Shown: positions 11,516 through 24,580, counted from the stretch's first letter. The stretch is 64,000 nucleotides of DNA from Bryopsis sp. KO-2023 (GCA_030272585.1 BSYQ01000002.1:7378001-7442000); one strand, 5' to 3'. Notes: generated by a model from the sequence alone, not told the origin. Program-made: numbers and translations.

Positions 11516-12499
11516 CTTTTGTCACTCACCCCCCCCCCCCAAAAAAAAACAGCCCTGGTTCGACTGATTGGTAATCCTGACTGTCCAAACGTAAAAAAAC
11601 TCCAGAACATCCTCAAAAAATTTGGGGCATCGAGGGCCCCGATTCCACTTTTGACCCAGGCTGATTCAGCTCGAGTTTGGTTGGTGAGAGGACTCTGTGG
11701 GAAAAAACCCTTGCTGATTTCTTAATCCTTTCTTTCATTTATGTTTTCTTAAAGCTCGAGTCACATTCTAGTTACACTATCATGCGGAAGGAAACGTAAT
11801 CCAAAGGAATGGAGCAATGCCCCAGGAGACTTTCTTAATACACTGTTGGGCAGTTTTTCGCATTTACACATTCTTTCTGGAGATTTTTTCAAGGTAGTAT
11901 CCAACTAACTTGATTGGCTACTTTGAATCTCTACAGACCAATCTTGGGATCGATCTAATAAGATCGGGAAGTGGTATACAATGGTGAGCAGGGCACTGTC
12001 TCTTTTTCCCCAGAGCCCCCCAAAGGCTGCAAGCCGCTCTTTCATTTACACTCTAGATTTGCATGGGAGGGCTGAGGCTGCTCCACCCACCCTAACCCCA
12101 TCCCCTTGGACCACAAAGAAGCGACCTGTCAGTGTAAGTGGTTCATACTCTCTCAACATTCATTCGGGTCAGTTCCACTCCACATTTCTCAGGTTTATAT
12201 TGGGAGGGCGAAGTGACTGTCACGTGGATTAGCGAAACAATTTACATCTGTTGAAAAAAAGCTGATTCAGTGTATGCTATTTCACACAACACAGGGCTTA
12301 ACCCACCAACCACCTGAGTTCCCTGGGAATCCTAGGTAATAGAAGCAGTAGTTGTAGAAAAAAAAAGTTTGTCTCTTCACCAGAACTCTCGAAAAACTGA
12401 CAGTAGAAGCCCACATCATCTTCAAATGCCTCGGATGGGGATCTACAGGAGGCCAAGAGGTCTGCGTACACTTCCTCCCGAAAAACATGTCTTTTCTTT
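11516..12499. other. spacer of inverted repeat 1, left part
   Basis: Non-coding by eye, with C- and A-runs near 11530-11550. No recognisable gene before the F-box fragment. Confidence 0.35.
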
Positions 12500-12772
12500 T
12501 TACTTCCAAAATTTAAGATGAAAAAATGGCATTTCGTCTTCACGTTTTTTTTGTTCTTCGAAGCATTTGAATGCAATGATTTCGAATAGCAAATCAAACT
12601 CTGTATGTGTAACCTCTCGCCAGGACTTTGCCACACATGAGCATCTGGCAAGCGAATTTCCAGGAACCCTTTGAAGAATATCGATGAGAATTTCCTTGGG
12701 CAAATCCCATTCGATATAAGAACGACTGCTTGGACTTTCCCTCCATTCGGAGAAACAATCATCGCCCTGCAA
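12500..12772 (-). pseudogene. F-box domain fragment
   Basis: F-box proteins link substrates to SCF ubiquitin ligases through Skp1. The segment reads EWDLPKEILIDILQRVPG then LARCSCVAKSWREV, very close to the F-box of the two F-box/WD40 genes at 28761 and 42849. It is preceded by a plausible 3' splice site (TTTTGATTGCAG, about 12774-12785), ends after 90 codons, and no WD40 repeats follow. It may be a single exon or a truncated paralogue; truncated is favoured because it lies in the spacer of a rearranged inverted repeat. Confidence 0.65.
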
Positions 12773-13649
12773 TCAAAATACGGCGTTGTGAGCAGCAAGA
12801 CGTGGAAAAGCGTTTTTTTGCTAGATTAGATCAATCAAATCCCCACTTGACCGAATATCGTGATAGCGACATACATGCTTTCCCCAACAATAACGCTGCA
12901 CCCAACTTCGAACTGAAACGGATCCCCCCCAGCTCATTTTCTCTTTCCGCCATGGTAGCGGAAATGTTGGCATGGAGGTGGATCTCGCTAGCCAACGAAA
13001 CGTCGTTTTCAGAATCGGTTGGTTGGCAGGGGAAAACGTATGGCGAAAAAGTCGATGCATTTTCTCAAAGGCTGGGCGAACGCACCTGGCTTCTTGATGT
13101 GTTTTTGCAACCAGAAACGGTCCTAACTTGCAGCTTTTCACCCGAACGACCCATTTCATAAACGCAAGCGGTCGACGAATGGTCGCCTGCGTAAAGCATA
13201 CGGAAAACCCCAAGCATCAATGCGTGAGGTTGCGTTCGCTAGCTGAAAATACAACAGGACCTGCTTTTTCCAACATTTCCACAAACCAATGGTGACAATT
13301 TCGTGGTTCAAGAGGGAAAAGGCTACGCAATAACCAAGTTCTTCTTGAGACCTACAGAACAGTGCGTCCGTGAGAACAATATCATAGGAACGAACAAATA
13401 CCTCGCACGGGGCAGTCTTGACGAGCTGTCATGGTTTCGTCGCAAAGCTTGAACTCCGAGAGTTCTTCGAATTGTTTGATTGCAGGACAAAAGCCTTTCC
13501 TGAATCCACAACAACAGTGGTTTTAAAGTGTGAAGTTTGATTTGTCGTATCCGTCGCACGTGGATGAAAACTTTCCATCACTTCGTAGGCGCTACCACAG
13601 CTGCTGGCCCCAATTTTCAATCCACTGCTGAGGTCTATTTTCACCTTTT

Positions 13650-14580
13650 TCTGTGGAGGGGGAAGCAGCCATTGGCATTTTACCCCTATAACATGCCCAG
13701 CAGGAGCAGTTTTCTTGAGTTCATGTTTCTGCGGTTTCATTTGGCTTGGCAGGTGCACGATGGTTCATCCTTTTTTGAAAAAATTTACGCCCACAAGAAA
13801 TCTCTGTATGTTTGTACCCAAAATATGAACAAATCTAATTTGTTACTCATTTTTGACATTCCTTTTTTGGGTTTTGTGGAGTCCACCAATTCAACCACTG
13901 TCGCTTCCACTGTTTTTTCTTTTTCTTTCTTCTACCCGGGGGGGGGGGGGGGGAGTTGGCAGAATCAGGTTTCTGGATGTCAGCCTACATGGGGAAGGAA
14001 GAAAAGGGTTACACATGAAGGGGAAGTTGGAAAAAACATCACTGCCCGTGTGTGTGTTTTAATTAAAACTGGAAAAAGATAAAGTGTAACTGACTGCAAT
14101 AGGCACAAAAAAAATCCAGCGACTCTGTGGCTTATCCTTTTGTTTCGAAATCTTCCTTTTAGTCATCCTTGTTTTGTTTTCAGGGACCAATCTAAACATG
14201 CAAAATAGAAATCCCTTGCAAGGATAAATAATTGCAGAAAACTGAATTTCGAGTGAAAAAAAGACACCCCCACAAGAAATCCATCCATGCTTCTTTCCCA
14301 GGATATAAACAAAATTTCTTTTTTTCATTTTTCTGGAATTCATTTTTTCATCACCTTGTTTCGAATAAAGGCATCCACATTAGCTAAAAATCGATCCGAT
14401 GTGACGACCCTGTCCACAGCCCAATGCAGAATCGTAATCAATTTTGAGTGAAAAAGAGTGTATTAAATTCTCAATGTAGGACCAGCTGTTTATATTTTGT
14501 GGGTCAGTGACCCACCAAAACAAAGAGTCATTGGCAATACTTATCCCCAATTTTGTTTTGTCCCTATTCTCCCCTACTCA
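13650..14580. repeat. dispersed repeat, inverted copy at 50775-51720
   Basis: Matches the reverse complement of 50775-51720 over most of its length, including TTTCATTTGGCTTGGCAGGT (near 13735), a CA/GT-rich stretch, and GGGTCAGTGACCCACC (near 14502) against GGTGGGTCACTGACCC. It includes a run of about 14 G at 13939-13952. No coding region recognised. Confidence 0.75.
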
Positions 14581-15287
14581 AAGAAATCCCTCCCTTTAGA
14601 GAGCTGGATTATTATCCACTGCCACTCTTTTTCCTTCTCCTCTCTTGTTTTCTTTTTTTTTCTTCAACAGATGGGTGGATGAAAACTAACCTGATCTAAA
14701 AAGCCCTCCGGTTATTCCTGCAGTCCTTTTGATACGGGGCTCCTGTTGCTTCTCGTTGGATTGGAGAGTCCAGTGGATTCCGGCTTTCGTTTGTCTGCAG
14801 TCCACCCCCCTTGTCAATAATCAGAAAACCACCTTCAGGTTTTCACCATCTTAGCTTTTAGCATTTTCAAAACGAAATTCAAATCCACCTCCACTAGATC
14901 GACATTCGTTGTAAATACACATGCACATTTGATGATTCAGACAATAGATGAGGGGAAACCTGAAATGTTGAATTTAAAAATTGATTTTCTACAATGCTTG
15001 ATTTCTTGGGAAGTAGGATTTATGATGGGACGATTGGTCAGGTCAATCCAGGCCACACCAATTTTTTTCCATTGACAGAAGTTTTTCTTTTTGCTTTATT
15101 CATGAAAGAAAGCAGAAAACCGACCCCCAGGTCTACCATATTTTTGACCGGCTGGCAAGCTTCACCACGAGCGGCTTGAGGGGGCGCTGCTCTGTCAGAC
15201 TGTGTCGTCAGGAAACAGTCGCACTCTAAATCCAGCAACCATGGCGTCGTCCCAATCGCCTCGCAATGGAGTGGCCGAATGCAATAC
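14581..15287. other. spacer of inverted repeat 1, right part
   Basis: AT-rich DNA with T- and C-rich tracts. No gene, RNA or mobile element seen. Confidence 0.35.
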
Positions 15288-15423
15288 CGGCGTCCCGTCA
15301 GTAGAGATAAAAGTGGGCCTGGAGTCGGAGCCCCCCATTTCGCACGCGAAAGAAAATAGCCGACACCAGGCGGACGTACCCATGCTTTTTTCTGACCACA
15401 TTCGGCCCACTCCAAGGAAAGTC

Positions 15424-15765
15424 TCAAAACAGGGGGGTCAATTGAAAGGAAAGAAAATTTGCACAGTCACTCTTCCACCCACTGCAGAGAAATTTGATCC
15501 CGACCCTCTGTCGACTTGTCGGATCATCAACGTCGATCAATCCGACAGCACCAAGTCTACCAGAAAAAACACGCGTTCCATCCGCTGCACCTTCGTGTGC
15601 TGAAAGGGGTCGCGCTCGAGGCCTCCATTTCAAAATCAACCCCCTGACACATTCTTTTCCTTTGGGTGCTCGGAATATTTCGAGCTCAGGCGAATTTGGG
15701 CCACACCTTTGGCAGTTTCCGCGTCTTGGCCAAGGCCGACTCCCGTGCGTCCAGGGCGTGCGCAC
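15424..15765 (-). CDS. 113-codon ORF, right-arm copy
   Basis: Inverted counterpart of the ORF at 11036-11377: same length, with a handful of substitutions (for example S-A in LSTHEG and A-D in the next residues). Unknown function; possibly fortuitous. Confidence 0.25.
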   Translation of the reverse strand: MRTPWTHGSRPWPRRGNCQRCGPNSPELEIFRAPKGKECVRGLILKWRPRARPLSAHEGAADGTRVFSGRLGAVGLIDVDDPTSRQRVGIKFLCSGWKSDCANFLSFQLTPLF

Positions 15766-16372
15766 CGCTGTATGTACATACCAAAAAAAAAGGATGAGTT
15801 TCTAAGTCACATCATGAGGGAAAAAAACGCGCTCGACGACTGCTGAAATGTACAGGAGAGAGGAATTAAAAATCAACTAACCCGGCACTAATCGGGTCAA
15901 AACATATTTTCGATCATGACGTTGATCCGCCAGAGTGGGTGGCCCCCACTCTGGCACGACACTTGGCACCCATGATGGCAACGATGGTGCAACCAAGGTC
16001 GTCCCCCGGTTGATCCCGGGGGGTCTCGTCAACCGATCAGGATTCGCCCACCATGGGAATTTCGGCATTTCGATCGTCGATGGGGTAGCTAACTACCTCA
16101 TTGACATCGCTAATGCCGCATAATTTTTACTTCTTTTTTCTCCGTGCCACTCGCACACAAATCGACCAACTCATACGAAAAATTTAAACTCTTGAACCCC
16201 TAAATACACCGAGTGACACTCAAGAATACGTGGAAAACATTCATATCATCACAACACTCTCCAAAAAGAGCTTTCAGAATAATCAAAGGCTGTACTTAGA
16301 CCTCAACTCTTCACCCAACATGTGGAACACCACACAGAAGCTAAAATATGTCAGCTTGCCTCGCGTTCCCAG

Positions 16373-16438
16373 ACTTCGCTTGAAACCTTTCAATGAGCTT
16401 CCAGTGACATAGTAAAGCGGTATCGCGACCAGCGCTCC
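16373..16438 (-). pseudogene. captured fragment of a ZIP exon (right arm)
   Basis: Codons for GALVAIPLYYVTGSSLKGFK follow an intron-like 3' end at 16439-16450, matching exon 6 of the ZIP gene at 5850. It preserves more of the exon than the left-arm copy, which has a stop after TGSA. Confidence 0.7.
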
Positions 16439-16651
16439 TTGGTTGCACACATGGCAGGTTGGCAAAAAAAAAGCCAAAGCAGCGTTGGCAGGGGCGTGCC
16501 TGATCGTCCAAATCTGGGTTCTTTGCCGAAAACTATTCGCAGAGGTCAGGAGGCAGGACTTTGTTACAGCAGCGGCATGATAACTCCCTGACGGTACAAC
16601 GGTCGAGTCACTGGGGTCAGGATACCTGTATTCTAGTTACAACACGAGTAC

Positions 16652-19546
16652 TTGGTCGACTTTGACGCCCACTTTGACACGCGTTTTGGAATGTTGTGGT
16701 TACGTCGTTTTGCTGGCGCTTTTCGGTGCTTCGGGAAGAGCGACGTCGACGCCCCGGTGCAGATCGAGAAGATTCAAGCGGAGGAAGAGTTCGAGCTAGT
16801 GGTAGGACCCCTCTGGTTCAGGTGTATTCTGGTGCTGGATAGGGAATGGGAGAAAAAAAATGACTCAACAAGTCGATTTCGTGCGCACTTTTCTGTTATA
16901 GATAGAGGACGAGGACGTGCCTTTTTCTGACGAGTCAGTGGAGCCAGAGGTCTTCGTGGGCGTCTTCAACTCTCTGCTACACCAGCAGCTTAGGTAAAAG
17001 ATTGAAGTTTTTGATGGATGTGGTTAGATTCTTTTTAACCTCACATCGTCATTCACTGAGGGGGCTAATAGGTGTGGGCTATTTCAGCGTGAGCTTCGAG
17101 CCAACGGCGCACCTTGGATTTCGGGAAAGAGATGATTGTGAAGTGCCCGAAGAACTACTACACGAAGGCTATGCGTGTGATGCTGGGCTGCGACAGAAAC
17201 GTCGCAAACTTTGCAAACTTTGATGGGGTCGCGTTTTCCCCACACAAAATGACAGCGCGAGTACCGAAGCCAATGGGTGCAAAAGCGCAACGCAAGAAAT
17301 TGTCAGGATTTGGCATAGACGTTGCCCCCGTCTTCAGCAGAAACCTGGTAGGCTTGATACACCGTATCCGGGTGATGGAAGGTTTTGATTATGTGGGACA
17401 CGCCATTGCCAGCAAAGAAGCCCAGAGTGTGAGCCTTCACACCACGATTGAAGCGATGGTCCTTAATAGGTTCTGTGTTCTTTATCTTTTATCGAAACCT
17501 CGAAGTTTGCTGGAGAAGCGCAAAAGCAGAGTCTGCGCAGGGGCTACGGTTAGAGGTCCTCTCTGTGTATCCGTTGTAGGGTCGTCAGAATTGCATCAAT
17601 CTCGTGACTGCCATCAGTTTCAGCTCGGAGACAGATTTAACTTCGGGAGCCCAACGTCAACCTGAATACTTCCCTTTTGAACTTCTGCAGAGGGAAAAAA
17701 GGAAGGATCATGTGGGGGCTTACGAAGTAGATTCAAATGTTGACAAGGCAAAAGGAGCAAGAAAGGGCAGGTGCAAATGGAGATCCGCACATGCAATGAA
17801 GCTTCGGCCTTTGATCGGTCAGGATAATGCGATGGAAGCCTTCAGTGAACGAGCACTGAGGCGCGAGTCCAAAAAAGGCACTGGATTGAGAGACGGGGGT
17901 GCGACAATCGGAAAATCTGGGAATGTTTTCGAACTCCAAAGCTCCGAATTTGGTGGGAGGCACAAGGTGCATTTGTGTTCGGCAGCGAGCGAATCGACTT
18001 TACACCTACCCTGGCGAATCATACCGAAACGCATAACCGGAACGGAGCAAAGTATAGGTGGTATACTACAAGCGGCGGCTCCTCAGAACAGGAGAAAATC
18101 GATTTTGCTGGAAGATCAGACATCCACACAAAATTGGAACATCCACACAGTCACACATTGTGGAGATGGTTGGAGAGTATGCCTTGGCCTGGGAGAGATG
18201 CTCGATATTCCACTCGAAGCTCTGCTTGTAGGAAGAGCGCCGCTCACTGTACACACGTCGTTCAGCGGGAAAAATCCAAAGGAGCGTGTGAAGGAGGCAC
18301 TAGAATTTGGCGATTTCACCGTTTTCTCTTTTGTGGATGTAATTACTGGCCAACTCATGATATCCACGGAGCCCGAGAATTGGAAACTCGCAGGGTCAGG
18401 TCCTCTAGGGATAGTGCTTTTCGCCGAGGCGCCATTCCAGAGACCACTTCTCATCGTTCGAAAGGAGGACAATGATGACTGCGTCCAACAGGGCGTTGGG
18501 AGGCTCATAACTTTGGATTTTTTTATCCTGCCAGGAGCTGCAACAACCTGGCGAACCTCAAACGGGTTGATCGACGACTGGGGCTGCATTGATTTCAAGC
18601 CTCCAGGGGACACAAACGGAACTACTACCTCTTCAGAAATCAAGTCGGTGGTTTCGAAGCTGAAAGACAGAGGAGAGTGTATGGGTATTGTCGCAGATGG
18701 CAAACAGATCCTAGAGAACGCCGTCGTGGCGTTGTGGGAGAAATTCAGTGGTGTTCTCATGTTTGTGAAGCAAGTCACTCAGTGTTTGCCGGGCGAAGGA
18801 CTTCTAGGGGCCCCGTCCACGGATTCAAAGAAAGAGTATGGGCTGCTAGACTTGACACGCGGCGGAGTTTCTATTCGCCACGCGAATATGGACAAAATTG
18901 TTAGGTTGCGAACCACTCATTTGACGCCTGGAATGGCGGCTGTTGGGAGGACAAATATCGCAGCTGATATTTTCCGCGACAGGTATCCTTCGGCAAAACC
19001 CCGTGAGGCTTTGGAGGATGATCTCGTCAAATTAGAACAGAACCTGTTTGGGCAAAGGGAAAAAGGGGGGAATTCCTGGCAATCCGCCGCATTGGTCGCT
19101 ACGGACGTCGTTTATGTTCTGACTCTTCCCGCCTCTCGACAGCACCAGGTGCGCAGAGTCGTAACGCTTTTTTCAGTCGCAATGCTTTTGTAGTGAACTG
19201 TATCACAAAATCGCTGGGAAGAACTTTCAACCACCCCGGATACATTTGACGAAAAGTTTTTGGACAATGTATTCCGAAAGAAAGACAAATGTTCGATTTT
19301 AAAACGTCTTGCCTTGTGCAGCAGCTGCGTGCAAAGTTGGGGAAATATTTGACGGGCGACAGAATGGAAGCTCATACCACAGCGACGTCATTGCAATTTG
19401 TGAGTCAACACAAAATTGTTAGATTGCGTTGGGGTGTAGTTGCGCTGCAATGGTGCGTAAGGGAGGTGGGAAAAATATGGACTCTGGCTAGAGCTAAGCA
19501 TCCTGACCAGAAGGCTGTGGCCCTGACGAGCATTTTTCCGAGGTGA
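16652..19546 (+). pseudogene. unrecognised gene, right-arm copy (broken)
   Basis: Plus-strand counterpart of the left-arm remnants. It comprises 16652-16930 (exon-like, likely donor after EEEFEL near 16798 and acceptor CTGTTATAG near 16901), a ~100-nt exon ending near 16994, 17114-17665 (183 codons), 17604-19193 (529 codons) and 19289-19546 (85 codons). The 529-codon frame joins the two large left-arm segments that are frameshifted apart, which shows they belong to one protein. In turn this copy has its own frameshift near 17570 and a TGA near 19250 where the left arm is open. No known domain was recognised, and no signal peptide or membrane helix is obvious. Both copies are probably inactive. 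Confidence 0.55.
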
Positions 19547-21495
19547 GGTCCAAGCTTTTGAAAGAAACCAAGTGGTGAGAAGCTCAGTGCCAAACAGAGA
19601 CACACCCGGATGTTGCTTGTCAGCGTTCTTCTGGGTCATCATTAAACACACAAAAAAAAAACGCCTATCGTTTGACATGAAAACGAGCTGACTAGCTAAG
19701 GCGAATGCGAAGGCTTTCTCAGTGTATGAACGTGGATATGTCTGGTGACTTACATTAATTGGTCACGTAAAAGCACAATAGCCTCTCGGTGTAGCACTCT
19801 AAAAGATAATTTTCTATCTGACGATTACATAGACAGGAGGGAATCGCGAAAGTCAGGAATCCCTGAACGCTTACCAAAAGTTCTGTTGCGTTTGTAGCTT
19901 TCAGGATAGGGAGGTCCAGAGAGACAAGAAACTCGTTTCTTATGATATCGTCGACAAGAACAAGAAGCCACACGTGTCTGTCGACATCGGCGGCAAGAAA
20001 AAGGTGTTCTCCCCAGACGAGATCTCCGCCATGACCCTGACCAAGATGAAAGACACCGCCCAAGGGTTTCTCAGTAAAACTGTGCAACACGCTGTGTTCA
20101 CCGTTCCTGCTTACTTCAACGATGCTAAGCGTCAAGCTACCAAGGACACTGGTGTAATCGCTGGATTGAATGTGGCGCTCATCGTCAATGAGCCCACTGT
20201 GGCTGGGATCGCGTACGGTCTGGACAAAAAGGGAGAAAAGAACATTCTCGTTTTTGATTTGGGCGCCGCCACCTTCGACGTCAGCGTTCTCGCAATCGAC
20301 AGTGGGGTGTTTGAGGTCATGTCCACGTCTAGAGACACCCTTTTGGGAGGAGAAGATTTTGACCAAAGGGTCATGCAGTACTTCATTAAATTTATCAAGA
20401 AGAAATTCAAAAAGGATATCTCTGAGGACGCCAGGGCTCTGCAAAAACTGGGGAGGGAGGCTGAGAGGGCCAAGAGAGCTCTTTCCAACCGGCATCAACT
20501 CCGTTTCGAAATCAAGAGCTTGCATGATGGAGTGGACTTGTCTGAGCCTCTCACCCGTGCACGATTCGAGGAGCTCAGCAGTGACCTCTTCAAGAAAACT
20601 CTAGGACCTGTCAGGAAGGTGGGTAGATATCACGAACACGGCATTGCACTTGCTGTGGGTGTGCACGAATTTTAATATGAGAGAATGAAGGCATGCATCT
20701 CACGTGATTTTGCCGTGTTTCCAGGCCATGGAGCACGCTGGCCTGAAGAAGAAAGGGATCCACGAAATCGTGTTGGTTGGAGGGTCCATCAGAATCCCAA
20801 AGGTCCAGGCACTCATCAAGGAGTACTTCAATGGAGAGGAGCCGAATAAGGGCATCAACTCACACGAGGCTGTTGATTATTGTGCTGCCGTCCAGGGATC
20901 CGTTTTGGGCGGCGATGCTGAGAGTGACTTAGATGGGGTTATCCTTTCGGATGTGGCTCCTTTGACGTTGGGTATCGAGACTGTTGGTGAAGTGATGAGT
21001 AAACTCATTCCCAGGAACACTGTAGTTTCAACCAAGAAGTCCCAGGTCTTCACCACCTACCAAGACCAACAGACCAACGTGACGATTCAGGTCTTGGAGG
21101 GTGAGAGAGCACTGAGCAAGGACAACCACATGCTGGGTCAGTTCGACTTGAACGGAATTCCTTCCGCCGCCAGAGGCGTCCCCCAGATAGAAGTGACGCT
21201 CAAAATCGATACTAACGGTATCCTCAATGTGTCCGCTGAAGACAAGGGCACTGGAAACAAGGAGAATATCACCATCACTAAGGACAAGGGGCGATTGAGT
21301 GCGGAGGACATCCACAGAATGGTTCAAGAGGCGGAGGAATTCGCAGAGCAAGACAAACTGATGAAAAAGAAGGTGGATGCCAGGAGTTCTTTTGGGACGT
21401 ACTGCTACAACATCAAGAACACTTTTGAGGACAAAATGGGCGGGAACCTGGAAGAGGAGAACAAAACGAAGATTACAGAAGCTGTTCAGGGAGCC

Positions 21496-21503
21496 CTTGA
21501 GTG
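21496..21503. repeat. 8-bp target-site duplication CTTGAGTG (left)
   Basis: Identical to 28128-28135. Eight bases is the hallmark length for hAT transposition. Confidence 0.9.
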
Positions 21504-21529
21504 CATACTAGGGATACAGTCGGCAAATA

Positions 21530-21900
21530 TCGGCCGCACATAAACAGACCTGTACGGGATCGGATCGGATTCCGGTTTTCACGAATCCATTATTCTCGGA
21601 AAGTTGAAAAAAGTCGGTCCTGTTCCGATACTCTGAAATCTTCAAAAGTCGGGCCGATAATCGGAAATCGGTGTCAAAATCGGACCGACTAGTCGGGATC
21701 GGCGCCCGACCCGAATAAAGGTCGGCAGATCCGATCCCGACACCGATCCGATCTGGTTTCGAAGCTGGGATCGGCATAGTCGGCCGACCAAAAAGTCGGC
21801 GCCATATTTTGATCGGAGCAATAGTCGGCGACGTCCGATCATGATCGGTAGGAAAGGCGTAAAGTCGGTGTTTCCGATGAAATCGGCGACGCAGATCTGA
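21530..21900. repeat. left subterminal TCGG-motif cluster of the hAT element
   Basis: More than twenty TCGG or CCGA words, often as AGTCGG, GTCGGC or GATCGG. A matching cluster is at 27800-28120. In hAT elements such clusters are known to bind the transposase BED domain; that role here is inferred. Confidence 0.7.
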
Positions 21901-22206
21901 TGCCGACCTGGACTCCGACCATCGTGTTATGGGCCACATCGATGACTGAGTTATTACGTACTGTACGGAACTGCTCCGAATATATCGACAGCCCTGGGAG
22001 GTTTGCGCACAGGCTCGTTTCGTTTTTGTGGCCTTTCATACTTGCCGTTGTGTTCAGTTTGTCGCTGCTCTACGAGAAAGTCATCAGTTCCTGCATCGAG
22101 CCGTTTTCAGTTTCTAGCGGATCTCCGTTCCGTCATCAGTTCCTGCACCGACCAGTTATCAGTTTCTCGAGGCTCTGCGTTCCGTCATTTCCCGTTCAGT
22201 TCCGCT

Positions 22207-24221
22207 ATGGTAGCCCCCCTTCCTTCCCTGGCCTACGCCCGCAGCCTGAATCAGATCGGGGGCGAAATACCCAGGGCATTCGCTTCAGATACGGTTTTGC
22301 AGAGGGACAGACTCTTTTTCGCCGCTCGGACTCTGCGTCGGTATTTCGGTTTGGAAAAGGTAGGGGTCGGTGTTGCTTTTGCTTTTGCTTTTGCTTTTGC
22401 TGTTGTTGTTGCTGTTGCGGTTCGAAGGTCGGACGTGAGGGGTTTCGACGGCCTTGCAGGGTACCTTTCTGAATATTGCTTCGGTTCTGGGACAGCCCTA
22501 CTGGGATCAGGCCCGAGAAGACGACCCGTTCAGTTTCAGATTGATAGACCACTTGTTGGGGAAACTGCAGAGCTGCCCACCCGGAATCCAGGAGGAAAAC
22601 ATTACCCTACTGTACTCAGATCAGCATCTGGCAATAGGAGTGAAAACAGGTCAGGAATCTATGTGTGTGTTCTTCATTTCAATCATGTTTCTCACATGCT
22701 CTGAACTTGTGAGTGTTGTGTGGTGCAGTTCTGCTTAAAGCCATGGATCTGCACCAGAGTCTTGATCAGTTGCGAGATGAACTTCGAATGATGGTCCTGA
22801 TGAACACTGAAATCAGCGGTGACTTCGTCCTCGCCCTACCAGCACCTGAACCAGTTTCAGCACCTGCACCAGTTTCAGCACCTGCACCAGTTTCAGCACC
22901 TGGAACACTCCCACCTGGAACACTCCCACCTGGAACTGCATCAGCATGGTCGAGGTCTGCTGGACCAGAAATCAAGGTTTGTCCAATCAATGATACCAAT
23001 GAATTAAACCAACATGACCATCAGTATTTCCAGAGTGCATATTATTTCAAACTTTCGGTAACAAAGTCCACAGTGTATCAGTCTCAAAATAGATTCCTGA
23101 CCCGCAACATGGTGTGTGTGCAGGTGGAACCCCAGGACAGGTGGGGTGAAATGGAACACGATCAGGAGGAGGAAGTCCAGTTCATTGGTGAATTCGGACC
23201 TGGTCCTGGACCAGAATCAGATTCAGAATACGAGGATGGGGAGGTGGAGCCACCCCGGCAACGTCCCAGAACCGGAGCTGGACCAGGTGAGTGGCGATCT
23301 GGAAGTGGTCTGCCATCTGGAAGTGGTCTGCCATCTGGAAGTGGATTGCCATCTGGAAGTGGTCTGCCATCTGGAAGTGGATTGCCATCAGGATCAGCCT
23401 GGGCGTTTGGTGGAGGCATGGGTGTGGGCCCGGGCAGGGGCAGGGTCCTCAGGACCACTGGGAGGGGGCCACCCCCGAACATGATGCAGAACCAGATCAG
23501 ACCCGGTGGGAGGGGGCCACCCCCGAACATGAGGCAGAACCAGAGCAGACCCGGTGGGAGGGGGCCACCCCCGAACATGAGGCAGAACCAGACCCGGGAG
23601 GAACTCCTGCGAGCCTATGGTGCAACACCTTGGCCCCGTGATTTTGATGGATTGCGTTGTAAACTGGACGACCTTGGAAATTTGCAGAGACGGGATTCAC
23701 CGATGCCGACCAGGATCAGTACACCCACTGAAAGGGATAGGTTTGAAGAACAGAGGCGGTTGATGAATGCAGGGACGTTTTATAGTTTCACACCAGACTA
23801 CCAGCTCCAGTTTCCGATCAGTTTCATGTCGATGACGCACTTATGCCAGTTCCTGCAAAACGTTGCGGTAGAAAACTCCTGGATCCTGCACAGGCTAAAA
23901 GAAGCATTGAAATTTCACAGAATCGCGATCGGACCAGATATGGTATACAGGGAAACTGATAATCAGGAGCTGATCCCGTTTGCCAAACATGCACAAAATA
24001 TATCTTGCGTTATCAGAGTCAGAAGTGTGGGAGAACATGTGGAGGAGCATGTGGAGGTATCAGACCACCAGCAGCGACGGGAGCCGACTCTGCGGGCTGA
24101 GCAGGAGCAGGACAGGCAGGAGCAGGACAGGCGGGAGCAGGACAGGCGGGAGCAGGACAGGTGGGAGCAGGATAGGCAGGAGCGACTGGAGCGTTATGAG
24201 AGTGGGCGCAGTGCCTGGTGA
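22207..24221 (+). CDS. hAT second protein, spliced, low-complexity (unknown function)
   Basis: Exons inferred from GT-AG sites in frame are 22207-22359, 22460-22649, 22729-22976 and 23124-24221: 1,689 nt, 562 residues. The N-terminal ~110 residues are ordinary and helical-looking (RTLRRYFGLEK, then VLGQPYWDQAREDDPFSF). Next come Pro/Ala repeats (APAPVSAP, PGTLP), an acidic stretch, five SGSGLP repeats, three GRGPPPNM-QNQ repeats, a folded-looking region (LQFPISFMSMTHLCQFL), and a C-terminal DR-EQ repeat tail likely to be a charged helix. It is transcribed toward the transposase. No known family was recognised; by position it could be an accessory DNA-binding or targeting protein. The (TTTTGC)n tract at about 22375-22400 is intronic. 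Confidence 0.6.
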
Positions 24222-24249
24222 TTCAGCACACTTCACTCGGTCGTGAGGG

Positions 24250-24580
24250 TTTCTGGGAATGGTTTGAGTTTTTTTGTTTGGGAAGGGGGGTGAACAATGG
24301 TTGTTTTTTCCTGGTTCAGAGTGATGCTGATCAGGTTCCTTTGGTTCCTTTGTCTTTGGGGGGGGGGGGTGTACAATGGTTGTTTTTTCCTGGTTTAGAG
24401 TGATGCTGATCAGGTTTTTTTGGTTCCTTTGTCTTTGGGAGGGGGGGTGAACAATGATTTTTTTTTCCTGATTCAGAGTGATGCTGATCAGGTTTTTTTG
24501 GTTCCTTTGTCTTTGGGAGGGGGGGTGAACAATGATTTTTTTTTCCTGATTCAGAGTGATGCTGATCAGGTTTTTTTTTT
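24250..24580. repeat. ~78-bp tandem repeat, about 4 copies
   Basis: The unit runs from a G-run and TGAACAATG through TCAGAGTGATGCTGATCAGG to a T-rich end. It lies just after the stop codon of the plus-strand hAT gene. Confidence 0.8.

Larger units (their letters stand above)
15288..19743. repeat. Giant inverted repeat 1, right arm (~4.46 kb)
   Basis: Reverse complement of 7025-11515. The outer end at about 19743 lies 160 bp before the first surviving exon of the BiP pseudogene, whose 5' exons are absent, so formation of this repeat probably removed them. A third partial copy of the inner ~0.6 kb lies at 49950-50580. Confidence 0.9.

Noticed and set aside
15935..16123. 62-codon ORF conserved in three copies, overlapping an ORF on the other strand
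   Set aside because: Both strands are open and differences between copies are amino-acid changing, so conservation reflects recent duplication only.
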